64,000 nucleotides of DNA from Membranipora membranacea (taxonomy: Eukaryota; Bryozoa; Gymnolaemata; Cheilostomatida; Membraniporidae). The stretch lies in contig OU612068.1 of assembly GCA_914767715.1 (NCBI GenBank), forward strand, positions 23,684,001 to 23,748,000. The letters run 5' to 3'. A program made the translations under genes and the position numbers. The first letter of the stretch is position 1. The number at the start of each line of letters is the position of its first letter. This document shows positions 49,401-60,518 of the stretch, piece by piece. The notes under the pieces are model-generated. The model saw nothing but the letters and a program-made list of their open reading frames with translations, was not told the origin of the DNA and ran no database searches.

Positions 49401-50824
49401 TACACGATGATAGGATGACACACATGTGAGACCTACACATGCCACAGCCTACTTTGCGCACACTCTGCTACTGGGTTGATCACGTCTGGATATCTCGCAC
49501 CAGCAACAACATCACATGTACAGACATACAGGATAGTTCTGCTAGTAAATAACATTCTTTATACCAAACACGCAAAAAAGATTGGCAGCGTGTAAAGATT
49601 TCACATATTCGCTAATCCTGAACACTTCTCATACTACTACCATGATTGAACTTGATCGAAATCACTTTCACGTATTCCTATCACACCTACTAAATCTACA
49701 AAAGCTATTGGTTTGCCAACTATGTTATCCTACATTGCCAATCTGGGTCTAATCGAGGCGTTCAATTAATCAGTTGACGTGGCGATCGCTGGGATTTAGG
49801 AATATTTTATCTGCACTGTGACAGTAAGCCTTTGTGGCAGCAGATAAACAGTGTAGGCGCCCCATTACAGAAATAACTTTCCAATGTTAGGCCAACACAA
49901 AAAAGATAGCTTTAAGTCCTCATGGCGCAACCCAACTTTCTTGATCCTAGGCACGAGCCAGTTTGCTTCCAGTGGTTAACACTGTCCCCCCCCCCTTCAC
50001 TTCTTTCCTAGCAGGCACCATCTACTCTACCCTACTCTTACCAATGAAATAAACCAATCATTGCTCTTACTTAGGATACTTACATTCATTACAAAGTTTG
50101 TTGAAGAAAATCTTAGTTATCTTATTGTATCATTGGATACCTAGTCAAGAACCATACACTGCTGTAGAAAAAGGTTGGACACTTTTAACCGTAGTTAGTT
50201 GTACACATTGATCACTATCATTGATGGGTCTATTACATATTTATCTATTCTAGTCTATACTAACTACCTTTAGTAGGCCCAAGCTAGTGGATCAAAGAAG
50301 TTAGATCTCTCAAACTCATAGACTGATCTCTCACAGTTGCATGGTGGAATTTATGATATCATTTTTGGTAGGAATGATATTAATTAGTAAAAAAAACTAA
50401 AAAGAGTCACTGCATTATTACACTGCACTACTTTACTACTACAGTCAACTCCATGATTGATCCTACTTTAGACTAGAGCTAAGCCTTTCTTGGTAAGAAT
50501 GTCAATTAATGAAGTCAAATGCTCCTAGTCTGAAAATATTGTTTATGTTATGACTTGGTTATATGCCATGATGATGATGATGAATATTGGGAGAGAAAAG
50601 TTCATGTTGTTGTTGAGGTTGAAAATGGAGCAGCACAAGGGCAAAGTTTAGCTAGTAAATTTGCCCATTATTGGCTTAAAGAGAAGCAAAATTCCTACTA
50701 AAGCGGCTCACCTATGGTCTGGAAGAATTATTTTGCGGCTGGCTCTGGCTGCTGGAGTAGATTTACTCTTTTCCATAGCCATTAGATAGCTGACATCAGC
50801 CAGGACAGCTTCTAGGTCCGCCAT
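31450..50824 (-). CDS. GRK2: G protein-coupled receptor kinase 2/3 (beta-adrenergic receptor kinase), 675 aa
   Basis: Eighteen exons: 50712-50824, 48134-48210, 47812-47885, 47110-47211, 46238-46324, 43989-44050, 42531-42582, 40056-40147, 39492-39591, 37210-37422, 35921-36015, 35297-35471, 34609-34709, 33895-34057, 33345-33492, 32990-33147, 32168-32284, 31450-31548. All phases close; 675 residues against 689 in human GRK2. The start [20 protein letters not shown] is the strongly conserved N-terminus that docks active receptors. The RGS-homology domain covers about residues 50-180. The kinase domain has GRGGFG at 202-207, Lys224 in YAMK, YRDLK with Asp322, and DLG at 340-342. The AGC tail includes [13 protein letters not shown]. 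The PH domain is at about 560-650. Family knowledge: it phosphorylates activated GPCRs at the membrane, recruited by G-beta-gamma and lipid through the PH region. The PH domain and tail are more diverged than the kinase. Introns carry several MITEs. Confidence 0.98.
32047..32130. repeat. Tandem repeat, 20-bp unit, four copies
   Basis: AATTTATACRATTATAATG repeats in GRK2 intron 17. Confidence 0.88.
32426..32475. repeat. Perfect 17-bp inverted repeat
   Basis: CATAAACATATAAATAC and its complement GTATTTATATGTTTATG are separated by 16 bases in GRK2 intron 16. Confidence 0.8.
32509..32785 (-). repeat. Dispersed repeat, copy A
   Basis: The complement of this stretch matches 54511-54785 closely along its whole length, with scattered substitutions and one-base indels. 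Inside are inverted short blocks (GGCTGTCCCTAGTAGCA against TGCTACTAGGGACTGGC), perhaps remains of termini. It lies in GRK2 intron 16. Confidence 0.88.
32823..32907 (-). repeat. tRNA-derived SINE head (candidate)
   Basis: On the minus strand there is an A-box TGGCAAGATGG (32893-32903) and a strong B-box GTTCGAGTCCC (32832-32842), about 50 bases apart. This spacing suggests a long-variable-arm tRNA ancestor. The ends do not pair as an acceptor stem, so a functional tRNA is unlikely. It lies in GRK2 intron 16. Confidence 0.5.
37905..38441. mobile_element. Mutator-like (MULE) foldback MITE, 537 bp, 9-bp target duplication
   Basis: The inverted termini are about 108 bp (37905-38012 and 38334-38441), beginning TAGTTTAAGCGCTCAAACGG with only a few mismatches. 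Both sides are flanked by CTTATAACC (37896-37904 and 38442-38450). Long inverted ends with a 9-bp duplication are typical of Mutator-like elements. The interior shows no transposase. It sits in GRK2 intron 9. Confidence 0.9.
41738..41755. repeat. Poly-C tract of 18
   Basis: An uninterrupted run of C in GRK2 intron 7; its length is likely unreliable in the assembly. Confidence 0.9.
44163..44539. mobile_element. TTAA-flanked MITE (piggyBac-like target site), 377 bp
   Basis: The perfect 17-bp inverted termini AGGGCAACCAAGGTTTC and GAAACCTTGGTTGCCCT are each bounded by TTAA (44159-44162, 44540-44543). TTAA duplication is the hallmark of piggyBac-type insertion, though the terminal bases differ from the usual CCY start. 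It has no coding capacity and lies in GRK2 intron 5. Its interior resembles 19795-20280. Confidence 0.83.
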
Positions 50825-51679
50825 GATCCTTAGTTTAGGCTCTTCTGGAAGTGCAACACACTCCCTTCAACGTCACAGATTTCCCTTGGTAACAAGAATA
50901 ACCTCCAAACAATGATTTTTATGGGGGAACACTTTAGATTGGTTGTGAAGTTCTATTTTCCATGTTATGTGGGAATATGGTTATGTTGCAATATGATATA
51001 TCATCTACGTGGTTTCAATCCTGGTAGCTGCTGGGGACTGTGAGGGCCAAATTTATTTCTTGAAGGGTATACATACCGACAAGGGTTTCAAAAAGCAAGA
51101 GTTATCAGTCCCATCAATTAGGTAAGACAACTCCCAGATTGGCAATAAAACCATCCCAAACTAAAAAAAGGAATTCCGGTAGAACCAAGGAGAAATTAAA
51201 ATTTTCTACTCAGACTTGATCAGGTCACCACTTAAAATTGATTTCAATAAATTCGAGTGCATTTTCTTACCTGCTCTAACCTGTGTTTAAGCTGTAACTT
51301 GTCTGACTGAAGTTGGCAGAGCTAAAACTACCTTTTTTACATTATAACTAAAAACTCAAATAAAACTTGTTTTTCTATGTGTGACTCTGAGAGCTCTCTT
51401 TGAAATCATTAAACAGCACAGTAAAAACATTGCCACAGGAAAGTACAACTACTATATATAGACATATTTTGCACAAATTTTATTACTTATCAGAACATAT
51501 ATTACATTTTGATTCAATCTTTACACTGTGATGATCAAAAGATAATGATGAATCCGATGTGCCACACCCAACAGAGTCTTCTGGTTGTTTCCATTTTGAT
51601 TTGGGTAAGGATTAACCTCCGAACTGTACAATCTACGGAATCATCCAATAAAAAAAATAAATGTGCCAAAAAAATTAGC
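50825..51679. other. Spacer between GRK2 and bL34m genes
   Basis: This is the GRK2 promoter and 5' UTR region together with the bL34m 3' UTR. A likely bL34m polyadenylation signal (AATAAA, minus strand) is at 51479-51484. No other gene was seen. Confidence 0.45.
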
Positions 51680-51872
51680 TCAACATGTTAAGTTATGTCG
51701 ACCCTTCAGCACCCGTCGCCATAGAATAGCTCGACCTCCTGGTGAGGCAAGCCTAGCCTCCAAGCCGTGCTTTTGCCTCCTCTTCCACGCATTTGGCCGA
51801 AATACCAATCTCTTTCTCCCCCTCACTTGCTGCAGTCCAAGAAACTCCAGACTTGGCCTAAGCATCTGTGAA
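51680..51872 (-). CDS. MRPL34: Mitochondrial ribosomal protein bL34m, last exon (exon 1 uncertain)
   Basis: The frame after an acceptor (CTTGTAG) carries the bL34 signature: QQVRGRKRLVFRPN, WKRRQKHGLEARLASPGG and RRVLKGRHNL, ending in TGA. Length and basic character match the short large-subunit protein of the mitochondrial ribosome. The exon starts in phase 2. A Met inside the exon (MLRPSLEFLG) could serve as start and give 60 residues, but the splice signal suggests an upstream exon. A candidate is the ATG at 52750-52752, which opens with a mitochondrial-targeting-like sequence (MSSTLRLFARPTLITK). No strong phase-2 donor was identified there. Confidence 0.85.
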
Positions 51873-54510
51873 CTACAAGACAGCACAACAATATAAATCA
51901 TGAAATCACGATGGATGTTATACAGTAGACCTAGAAATAAGGATAATATATATGATTTATATATATATACTTTATATGACTAAATTTCGGACCCATACAC
52001 CAGAATCAACTTAGTATCAAGTACACTATTTATCATGAAAGCATAACATTGGCTCGTAATGACAGAGTATTTCATTTATGTTTCGATCACAACACAATCA
52101 CTATTATTGCAATAAACCAAAATAATAACACTACAGAACAAAATGAAGTAGCAAAAGTATGACTAGTTCCCGAATCTGAGGAATTGTTAGATTTGAAGTA
52201 CAGTTATACATTTCAAACCTTATAATTTGATGGAGCTCAACATGATAAACCATTCAACTAATTGATTTTGCGAATGATATCAAGGGTTTTAATGGGTTGT
52301 GACCTCCCCAATGAAATTCCTGACTACTATCGGTATCAGTGAGTGTTTCTTACACCTAAGATGATATCGAATAAGAAATTGTTCATCAACTTATAACTTT
52401 GTTACTAACATAGTAAAGCCAGTCATTCTGATTTAACCCCTGAAGTTTTTGTGGAAGCAGCCTGCATCATATCTATAGCTATCAAGCAAAAGGTTCTATA
52501 TATAACTATTTACCATTTACCATGGCTTTTCCCTTCCCATAAATGACGATATTCAGATCAACCTCAACCGACCAAAAAAAACCAAATAAATTGTTAGCTC
52601 TAAAACATTCACGCAAATCTCAAAGAATCATTCAACTCAGTCTTCTCCAATGAGCCTCTATGAAGTTGATCAATTATGCCATTGTCTACTTCCTGTAGTG
52701 ACATCTTTGTAATAAGTGTGGGCCTAGCAAACAATCGTAATGTTGAGCTCATTACTTCAGAGAAAATCTTGACGTATTCCAGGGATGAGGAGTTCAATTG
52801 CAAGTCCTTTGGCATTTAATCCTAGGTTTCCAGTTTTTACCGCCTTTTTTTCTAATACTTTACTTATACTATATTTAGTCATACTAGCAAGTCACAACCA
52901 ATAATGATACTCCTCCAATTTGCGCTAGTAAACCTTTACTTCCATAAATAATGAGCCCAATGTCATAGTGACTAACTAACTTATTGACTAGTGCTGCTAA
53001 TCCTAACTCAGTAACTAATCAGGATTAACAGTGAATTAATAATATGATCTTTACAGTGAGATGTTTAGACACATCATGAGGCGACAGACAGAGTTGAGGC
53101 AAACTACTTCAATTTGATGAACACGATGGAGCTGATTCGGACATTTTGCCGCTGATAGCAAACTAGGATTTGCATTCTCATAAGATTTACACAACTATGA
53201 TATGGAAAATCTACAAATCTCCAAACATGGTCTTTTAGTCAGCTTAGATTCTGAACTTAGTAACAGACCAAACACACTAATGATATCTAATGATTGATAA
53301 GTAGTCCATACTCAATAGCGTAAATTTAACCATCATTAATTGCCCCCTTTGTTATTGCTGTTCCATCCATGCTACACCGTCTGTCAATGATTAATAGCTG
53401 ACAGGGCCAATACAGCCCCTCCATCAACAGGTATTATACCATCCTGCGTTACACAAAATTATGCAGTTCTGAATGGGCACCGACGACAGGTGTTGTAAGG
53501 CATGTTGTAGGACAGGTCTCACAGCACTCAAGGCCTCTACAGCATTATTATACAGCCTATATCGTAAAAAAAACCATCGTTCTTGAGTGTTGTAAGACAA
53601 GTCGTACAACATGTCTTACAACACTCATGTGTTGGATCAGACTGAGTACCTAGACTATGTCTCACATTGCAACATGGCTGCACCATCAAACCCGAAACTA
53701 TGATTTTTTCATAAAACTGGCTATTGCCCACTCCATACAGAACTGGACTTTTTCTGTAATGTGGGAAGTTAGGTAATGATGGGTTCTGAGAGTTATCGTC
53801 AAGATTATGGTCGCATTTGACCAACTTCATTTCCTGACTTTCAGTCCAAAGATGAAGTCAGGAAATGCAGTAGTCCTATCTAGTCTATGTCATGAAATTT
53901 GCACTCATCCAGAAACATCATCATCATCATCACGATGATGATTCAACTTGATTTGATCATCAACCATGGTGATTTATATGATTTCGGATTGTCCTAACAT
54001 TTTTGCCTGCTTCTTGCTGACAACATAACATACATTGTGCTGAATCCTGACGAACACATGAATAATAAAAATAATGTACTCTAAATCAGTAAACGGTAAA
54101 TAGTAATAATATCATTATTATTTTGATATATATATATTGATTTTGTTATTGTCATGGACTGCAATTTTATGGCAAACACATGACTAAAAGTTGTTTGAAC
54201 AAACCTTGATGTTACACATTGTCTCATGGATAGCAAAGATGACTGAATCAGAGATAGCATCACTAACTGTCCAGTAAAAACAGGACAGAACAAGCAGACT
54301 TTTCAGACTAAATTTTCTTCTCCTTTTTTCTTGTGCACACAATAGCCTGGTTGGTATCCGGTTTGTAGTAAAGGGGTAACAGTCTATTATCACAATATAC
54401 TAACAGTACTCATTTGAAGAAATCAGGCAATGTAAAAGGGTTGGCTCTGATTGGATGTCACATGGGAACAACCAATCAGACTTTACCATTAAATTGCAAC
54501 CACTGTATTA
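51873..54510. other. Intergenic, possibly containing bL34m exon 1
   Basis: The ATG at 52750-52752 (minus) is a candidate first exon for bL34m. A perfect 15-bp stem (GAGTGTTGTAAGACA and complement) lies at 53585-53626. A TATATA run lies near 54130. No other gene was recognised. Confidence 0.4.
53585..53626. repeat. 15-bp perfect inverted repeat (stem-loop)
   Basis: The arms GAGTGTTGTAAGACA and TGTCTTACAACACTC surround a 12-base centre. Weaker related sequence (GGTGTTGTAAGGCATGTTG) lies about 100 bases to the left, which suggests a larger decayed foldback. Confidence 0.75.
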
Positions 54511-54785
54511 AATTCTTCTCATAGAATGGAAATAGTATCATAGCGTTATACAGTTAGGACACTAAACACAGAGACCCATCTGACTGTTATCTGATTGGCT
54601 GTCCCTAGTAGCATGAATAATTAGCCTGAGAAATTGTCTTGTTTACAAAATTGCAAACAGTAATTATACCCCTACAGTGTCGATGATTTGGGCATTTCTA
54701 GATTGCTTCTAGGAACTGGCTATTTTTGCAAGCCCTTTGTTTGCAAAAGAAAGCTAATGATGCTATTCCAGATAAGGAATTCAAT
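54511..54785 (+). repeat. Dispersed repeat, copy B
   Basis: This is the inverted partner of 32509-32785. It starts near ATTCTTCTCATAGAATGGAA and ends near GGAATTCAATG. An open frame of 70 codons begins in its right part (54726-54938) but has no recognised domain. Confidence 0.88.
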
Positions 54786-55207
54786 GATTGCAACACAAAT
54801 GTGCTGTGGGATATAGATTTGATAGCAATTTTGTCTTGGTTTGTTCGAACTCAGGTGAGAAAACCTCCTCAAGACTCCTTGCTCAAGATATGCATCGCTG
54901 ATACTCTGGGTGAAATTATACATGTATGTCAAGCTTGACCCAACTGCCTGCATTCTGGTTTGCTTCCATTCAACCTTGATTCTATGATATCATTGAAGCA
55001 ACCCGGAACGCGGGAATTACAGGGGAGGGGGAGTAACTCCAAATACAGGCAAATTGGATCTTATACTTGATGATCATTTCATTTATACACGTCCTTGATC
55101 ATTATTATCTACCTGCATACTAATTTCTTTGCAAGCCTGAAACTAGCTCCTAAGAAATACATAGACGTCAACTATTAAGCATGTTAAAACTTCTGCTTTT
55201 TCTACAG
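54786..55207. other. Spacer upstream of the DEG/ENaC gene
   Basis: Nothing recognised except the region expected to hold the promoter or first intron; a plausible acceptor (TTTCTACAG) ends at 55207. Confidence 0.35.
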
Positions 55208-58200
55208 GCTAAAGAATCGTGAAATCGTCTCCAAGTATAGTAACAATGGCCTCTGAAATTGAAGCTGTAACTGTAAGAGATTCCTGAAAATTTAAGGCCC
55301 GAATTGAAATCCGAGGCTGGTGATCCGGGAAAAGAATATCATGCTAATTCTGCTAGCCATAACGAGGAGAACTATCAACCTTCTGAAGGAGGAGACAATG
55401 TTGATGGATATCAGGCTATGAACATCATAGAATCCGAGAACTTAGACGACGATTCTGAGTTTCATACAAAGTTCAAGGACTTCTTTGTCTACAGAGTTAG
55501 AAGGAAGAGTCAGGTGAGAGTATAACACATGATATCCACAGACATCCTAGGCCAGCTCAGGGAGAATGAGCAGACCATTCTCCCTGGCCAGATTCAAGAT
55601 AAAAGTACCAATATCGTCAGTTAGGCCTACAGATATATAGGAGCAAGACACTTGAATAATATCCACCCATGTGATCAATAATCCCCTCAGACTCATCGGA
55701 CTTGTACCTCATCAATCTAACCACTTTAGACTACAAGGTAAATGAATTATCTCCCCTTTCTTAGAACAAAATCATGATTTCATTAAAATCATCAGCCCAC
55801 TACGTTATACCAATGATCTTCAGTGTTTTTTCATTGGTTCTACTAAGTTTATTAAAATTACTCTCTAATTTAGATTTATGAGAGTATCAGCATACCTGAT
55901 CATTTTTGTAATATTTAATTACATCTCGTTAGGGTGGAGAGCCGACAGACACCAAAACGATTCTGGCAGACTTTGTTGATAACTCATCATCTCAAGTTGC
56001 TAGTCAATTCTAAATTCTCCCGATAAGTGTAGTGGATCTTTGCTGAATGAGAAGCATCACATATGTATAAATAGAGAGCTTTCATTTTTCATTCAGTGAC
56101 ATGTCCACTAAGAAAATGGTGGGCATAATTTTAAAAGCTCAAAATATTTCCCGCTGGTACACCAAGGTCTAGAAAGTGGCAAAAGGGTGTTTAATTTGTC
56201 TGTGACAGGTTGTATCATGTTATTTATTCCAGGTGGCCTGAAGAGTCTATTCTGGTCGGCTGTCTTTGTGGCGTCTCTTGTTGCTCTTACAATTCACTTC
56301 AATTTCCATATAAGGAAATATCTTAAGTTTGGGACCACCACGGAGACCCAAGTACTTTCTGAAGAAGTAATACCATTTCCCGGTAAGCTGCACTCTGTAA
56401 ATGGTCAAAAAATTCCCACAAAAAGCATTTGGTATGTGCTTATGCCTTATATCAAGCAGTAGTCGTCATCACTGCTTTTGTTTTTAAATGCTCAATTGAG
56501 CGGTCCTCTGCACATGTGTTCAGGAAGTTTTTGTTGAACAAGTTTGATCTCTCTGTGGTGGCGGAGGGATTTTGCCTCCATACCCGACTTTTGCAATATC
56601 CACCACAGAGGGAACAAACTTGTTCTAGAGTTTTTGTGGTCATGACAATGAAAACGGATAACACAGGTTTCACAGGATATTTTGAAATTTTTGGTCTCTG
56701 TTTCTTGATATTCCTTTCACTCAGCAAGTTTTGACCTCCTTGTGAGAACTGTATTTTGATTCCACACTAAACTATTGTTGTAAATTTTAGAAATTTGTAA
56801 GAACATAATAATATTAATGAGATTGTCTATGCTGCTGGTTGGCCTTTTTTTAGCTCAGCTGACTTAATTTGTAATTGCTTTATTTTTTGTTTCGTTCAGC
56901 TGTAACGATCTGTAATAACAACATGCTAAAAACCAATCCGCAAAGCCAAGGTTCTGCCTACTCAGCTCATGTAACTCACGAAAATAAACATGAGTTTGGT
57001 AAGTAATTTTTAATAATAATGTAATTATGTAATATAAGGTTAATTTCACTTTGGTACTAGAAAGAGAAAAATATTTAAATTTAAGCTGACCTCAATGCCG
57101 AACGGTCTCTGCTCTCTCCTTTGATTGGGATATTTCTAGTGTTGTAAGTTCGATTTGTTTTCGTTGTAGCGAAGTTCAAATATTCGGATGGTCACCAGCT
57201 AAGAGACTTAATCGTTTCTGCAAGATTTAACAATCAAAAGCTTCCCATTGACAAAGATCATTTCCTACTTGTTGAAAATCCATATTATGGCAACTGTTTC
57301 ATCTTCAATATGAATGGTTCTCAAGATACGACACAAGTGGGTGAAAAGGATGGTAAGGCTTCAATATACGACATAAATGCAGACTGTTTTTTTTCTATTA
57401 TTATTATAATTATTCATAATGATGTATACACATTGGTTCATCAATTGTAGTATGACCCTCATCGTAGTTCAGGGCACTTACTGGCGAGGTTTGTCAAGCA
57501 TGGTAATATTTATGTTTTCCTTAGTAGTGGCAGCATCTTTTTCTCAGTTCGCACTGTGACACATGCTTGTTGCTTATGAAGTCACCTATTAACTAGAAGA
57601 TGAAAATTCTGATGCAATATTTTATTACCCTGCAGGATTAGAGTTAGTGTTGAATGTTGAACAACAATTTTACTTTCATCGTAATAAAACGAGCAAGCCA
57701 ACTGAATGTGTTGGGGCAGTTGTCAAAGTTCATCGGCCTAAACAAGTATCAATGCCTGAAACAGGTGGTGTTCGCTTGAAGCCTCGTACACAGACCAAAA
57801 TATTGGCTAAACGAGTAAGAAATATTGCCATATTTTAATAATTATTTGTGTTACCCTACGTCACTGACTTGCAATCAATCATAAAACTGTTTCTTCAGTC
57901 TATATGTTTGAAATTCTTCTGGCATCGTCAAGCTATGAACTTCAAGCCCCACAGTATCATGATATTTAAACTTTCGTACTGTGGCAGTTTATAACCATCA
58001 AAAAAATGAATATGCAATCAGATATCAGATTTCTTTCAGAGTAAACTTCACCGATATCCAGATGATGTGCGTTATGGAGCCTGTTATAAAGACAGCGAAA
58101 CAGATTACCTTTCTGAATTGATTCTCTCAAAACTTGGTTACTCAAAAGTTGAGTGCCAAAGGGCTTGCTTACAAAAGAGGGTGTGTACCTTAACCCCGTC

Positions 58201-60518
58201 TCACAATAACTTTTATCAATAACTTAACATATGCAAAGAAACCACAGGCTAACCATGGCTTATTTACATCTACAAGTCGACAACAGGGACAAACTTGCTT
58301 ATAAATTGAATTAGTTGTTACGTTGTGAAGTGTACTGGTGAACTGGGGAAAATTTTTGAGTAAATGGTAGGTTGCGATTTTGCTTGAATGGGCTTGCATC
58401 AGATTAGAAATGTAATAAATCATCATCATATTAAAAAACTAAATCCTTTCATATTTGTTGATGTTGGTATTGTTGTCAATTTGGTGAAATGCCATGAAAA
58501 CCTTCCACGCCCGCTCTCATCGGAAAGTTTGGGACAAATGGAAATTGCAGCCCTCTGCTGTCATGAAAAAAAGTGCAATTTTATCACATTGGCTGTGTCC
58601 TCTTTTTTGAGATCAGTCATCTTTGAACATAGTTGTAGCTCATAAATTAGAGGATACATACAGACTTGCCGCGTGTCCATACCAATTGATTTACATGATA
58701 GCCAGTAACACTAATTTATTTCAATTATTCACCTAACATGCTTGTCCTCATTTATGTGGTTCAGATTGTCAAAGATTGCTGCTGCTACATAAAACAGTTC
58801 AACTTGGACACCAGCCTACTGGACCTAGGACAGACATGGAATACTAATGAAGGAACCTGTGGTATCAACAATATCAGAGCTTGTAATGATAGCCCTGGTA
58901 AGTAAAGACACAGTCTAGTTTTTTGGTGCATCAAACAGGAAACAAACGCTAATATAAATTCAAACACGCCAATTACGCCTCTGTTTTGTCAAAAAAAGGA
59001 GGAGGAGGAGGAGTACTTGATCTAACACTGCTGGTGTATGATTTTTGCAATAAACAAAAAGAAACAATTTAGTAAACCCACAACATAGTTTCTATTCAAT
59101 AATAGATATCCCTTTTAAAACTATTTGGTCACACGTCGAAACATGAATAGTCAAAAATATAAATTACACCATGGTCCTTAGGGCGATAGTTTGTTAGCTT
59201 TGCTTTTTATTTATTCAATGACATGAAATACTTCAGACATTTACTCACTGGTCAATTCTCAAATTTCTATCAAGACAATTGATAATCATTATATAATATG
59301 CACATCTTTCAGACTGTTGGAAAGAAATATGGGACATATCCAATGGTGTACATATCCAATGTGAAGACAAATGTTTGGATACATGCAAGTAAGTTGTCAT
59401 CAAATGGTATGAACCATGTTCAAGAAATCATTCTTCTTATTTCTTGCAAAAAAAAAGGAAACTGGTGGGTTGGAGTTGGTAGGTGATGGGATAGAGGAAA
59501 CTTTTGAGGAAAGTTTTGAGAATTCAAGTGCAATGGTGTGATCACTGATGAACGCTTTTAGATCAACTGTTTGCTAGCACAGTACCAACTTTGAAAAAAA
59601 ATTAAAATGCTGAAATCTTGTACTGTGTCATCACCGAACTCACATAGTTTTGATTGTCTTCATTGATGATTAGCAATCAAGGTCAGATGTGAGAAGTTAT
59701 CTTACTCTATGGGACAAAAGTGTATCAGCCATAGCAAAATAATTATTTGCAGTTAAAAAACTTATCAAATGTGAAACTTCAACCCTGTCCCCGATTTAGA
59801 TTCAGATTGTCATAAACGACTCACGACTTAATTCCCTTATATTTGAAAACTTGTGGACGCAGTTCTACCCTGATGGTGGGATATCAATACACAGGTTCGT
59901 CAACTAAAGCAGTTGGAGAATGTCTTAGCAACTTTCTCTCACATATAAGAAACAGGTCTCAAATCGCTGTCTACCTTCAGCATTTATATGGTCATATATA
60001 ATGTGTTTAACTTTATTTTACAGGATCACCTGATTTCAGAGTTGATAGAAGAAAAAAGTGTTAACGATACTCAAGATCAAACGTATGTTTGACAAGTTCA
60101 TGTGCGATGCATAATGATATTTTACGAATGATAAAACTATCATTTTTAGTATTTATTATGAAATACTAGGTGAACAATCTTGTCTATCATTCCCATGTCA
60201 CATATTGGGTTTATGATAAAAAAGCTTCATTGTAAGTAACTGAATACAAAAGTCTCCCATCTGTTTGGTCCGCCACCATAATATACCCAAATCCAGTGTT
60301 TATGAAACACCCCGCAACTAAAATATAAGTTGAGCACTCAGACGATGATATTTTTAACTATTTTCATATTTGCTTATTGTATTATCACAGGCTTTTAGTT
60401 TTAGGGGCAGAGGCCGCGTTTAATTATCTCTCAGTACAAGTATATTATGGCAGCATGACTTCAGTATATTTGAATGAAATACCTCGAGTTGGAGATTCAA
60501 AGTTTGTCTCAGAATTAG
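55208..60518 (+). CDS. DEG/ENaC-family sodium channel subunit, 3' part not seen
   Basis: Exons: first exon ending 55513 (in-frame Met at 55418), 55933-56002, 56233-56382, 56900-56998, 57170-57352, 57636-57814, 58040-58180, 58765-58897, 59313-59388, 60024-60082, 60391-60518. Signatures in order: TILADFVDNSSSQVA before TM1; TM1 GGLKSLFWSAVFVASLVAL; FPAVTICNNN just outside it; YGNCFIFN; GLELVLNVEQQFY; the finger/thumb cysteines (CYKDSE, KVECQRACL, VKDCCCY); CEDKCLDTC; and the palm strand NYLSVQVYYGSM. These define the trimeric amiloride-type channels of the plasma membrane, such as ASIC and peptide-gated forms. TM2 and the GxS pore filter are not found up to 64000. Exons 9 and 10 do not join in phase (2 to 0), so one small exon is missing. 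An ATG at 55246 is out of frame with the long first-exon frame. Confidence 0.85.
56535..56626. mobile_element. Small palindromic MITE-like element, copy 2
   Basis: Termini GAACAAGTTTG and CAAACTTGTTCT, with CTCTGTGGTGGCGGAGG inside, as in copy 1 at 28669-28798. The right arm has lost the CGGAGG block. It lies in intron 3 of the DEG/ENaC gene. Confidence 0.75.
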
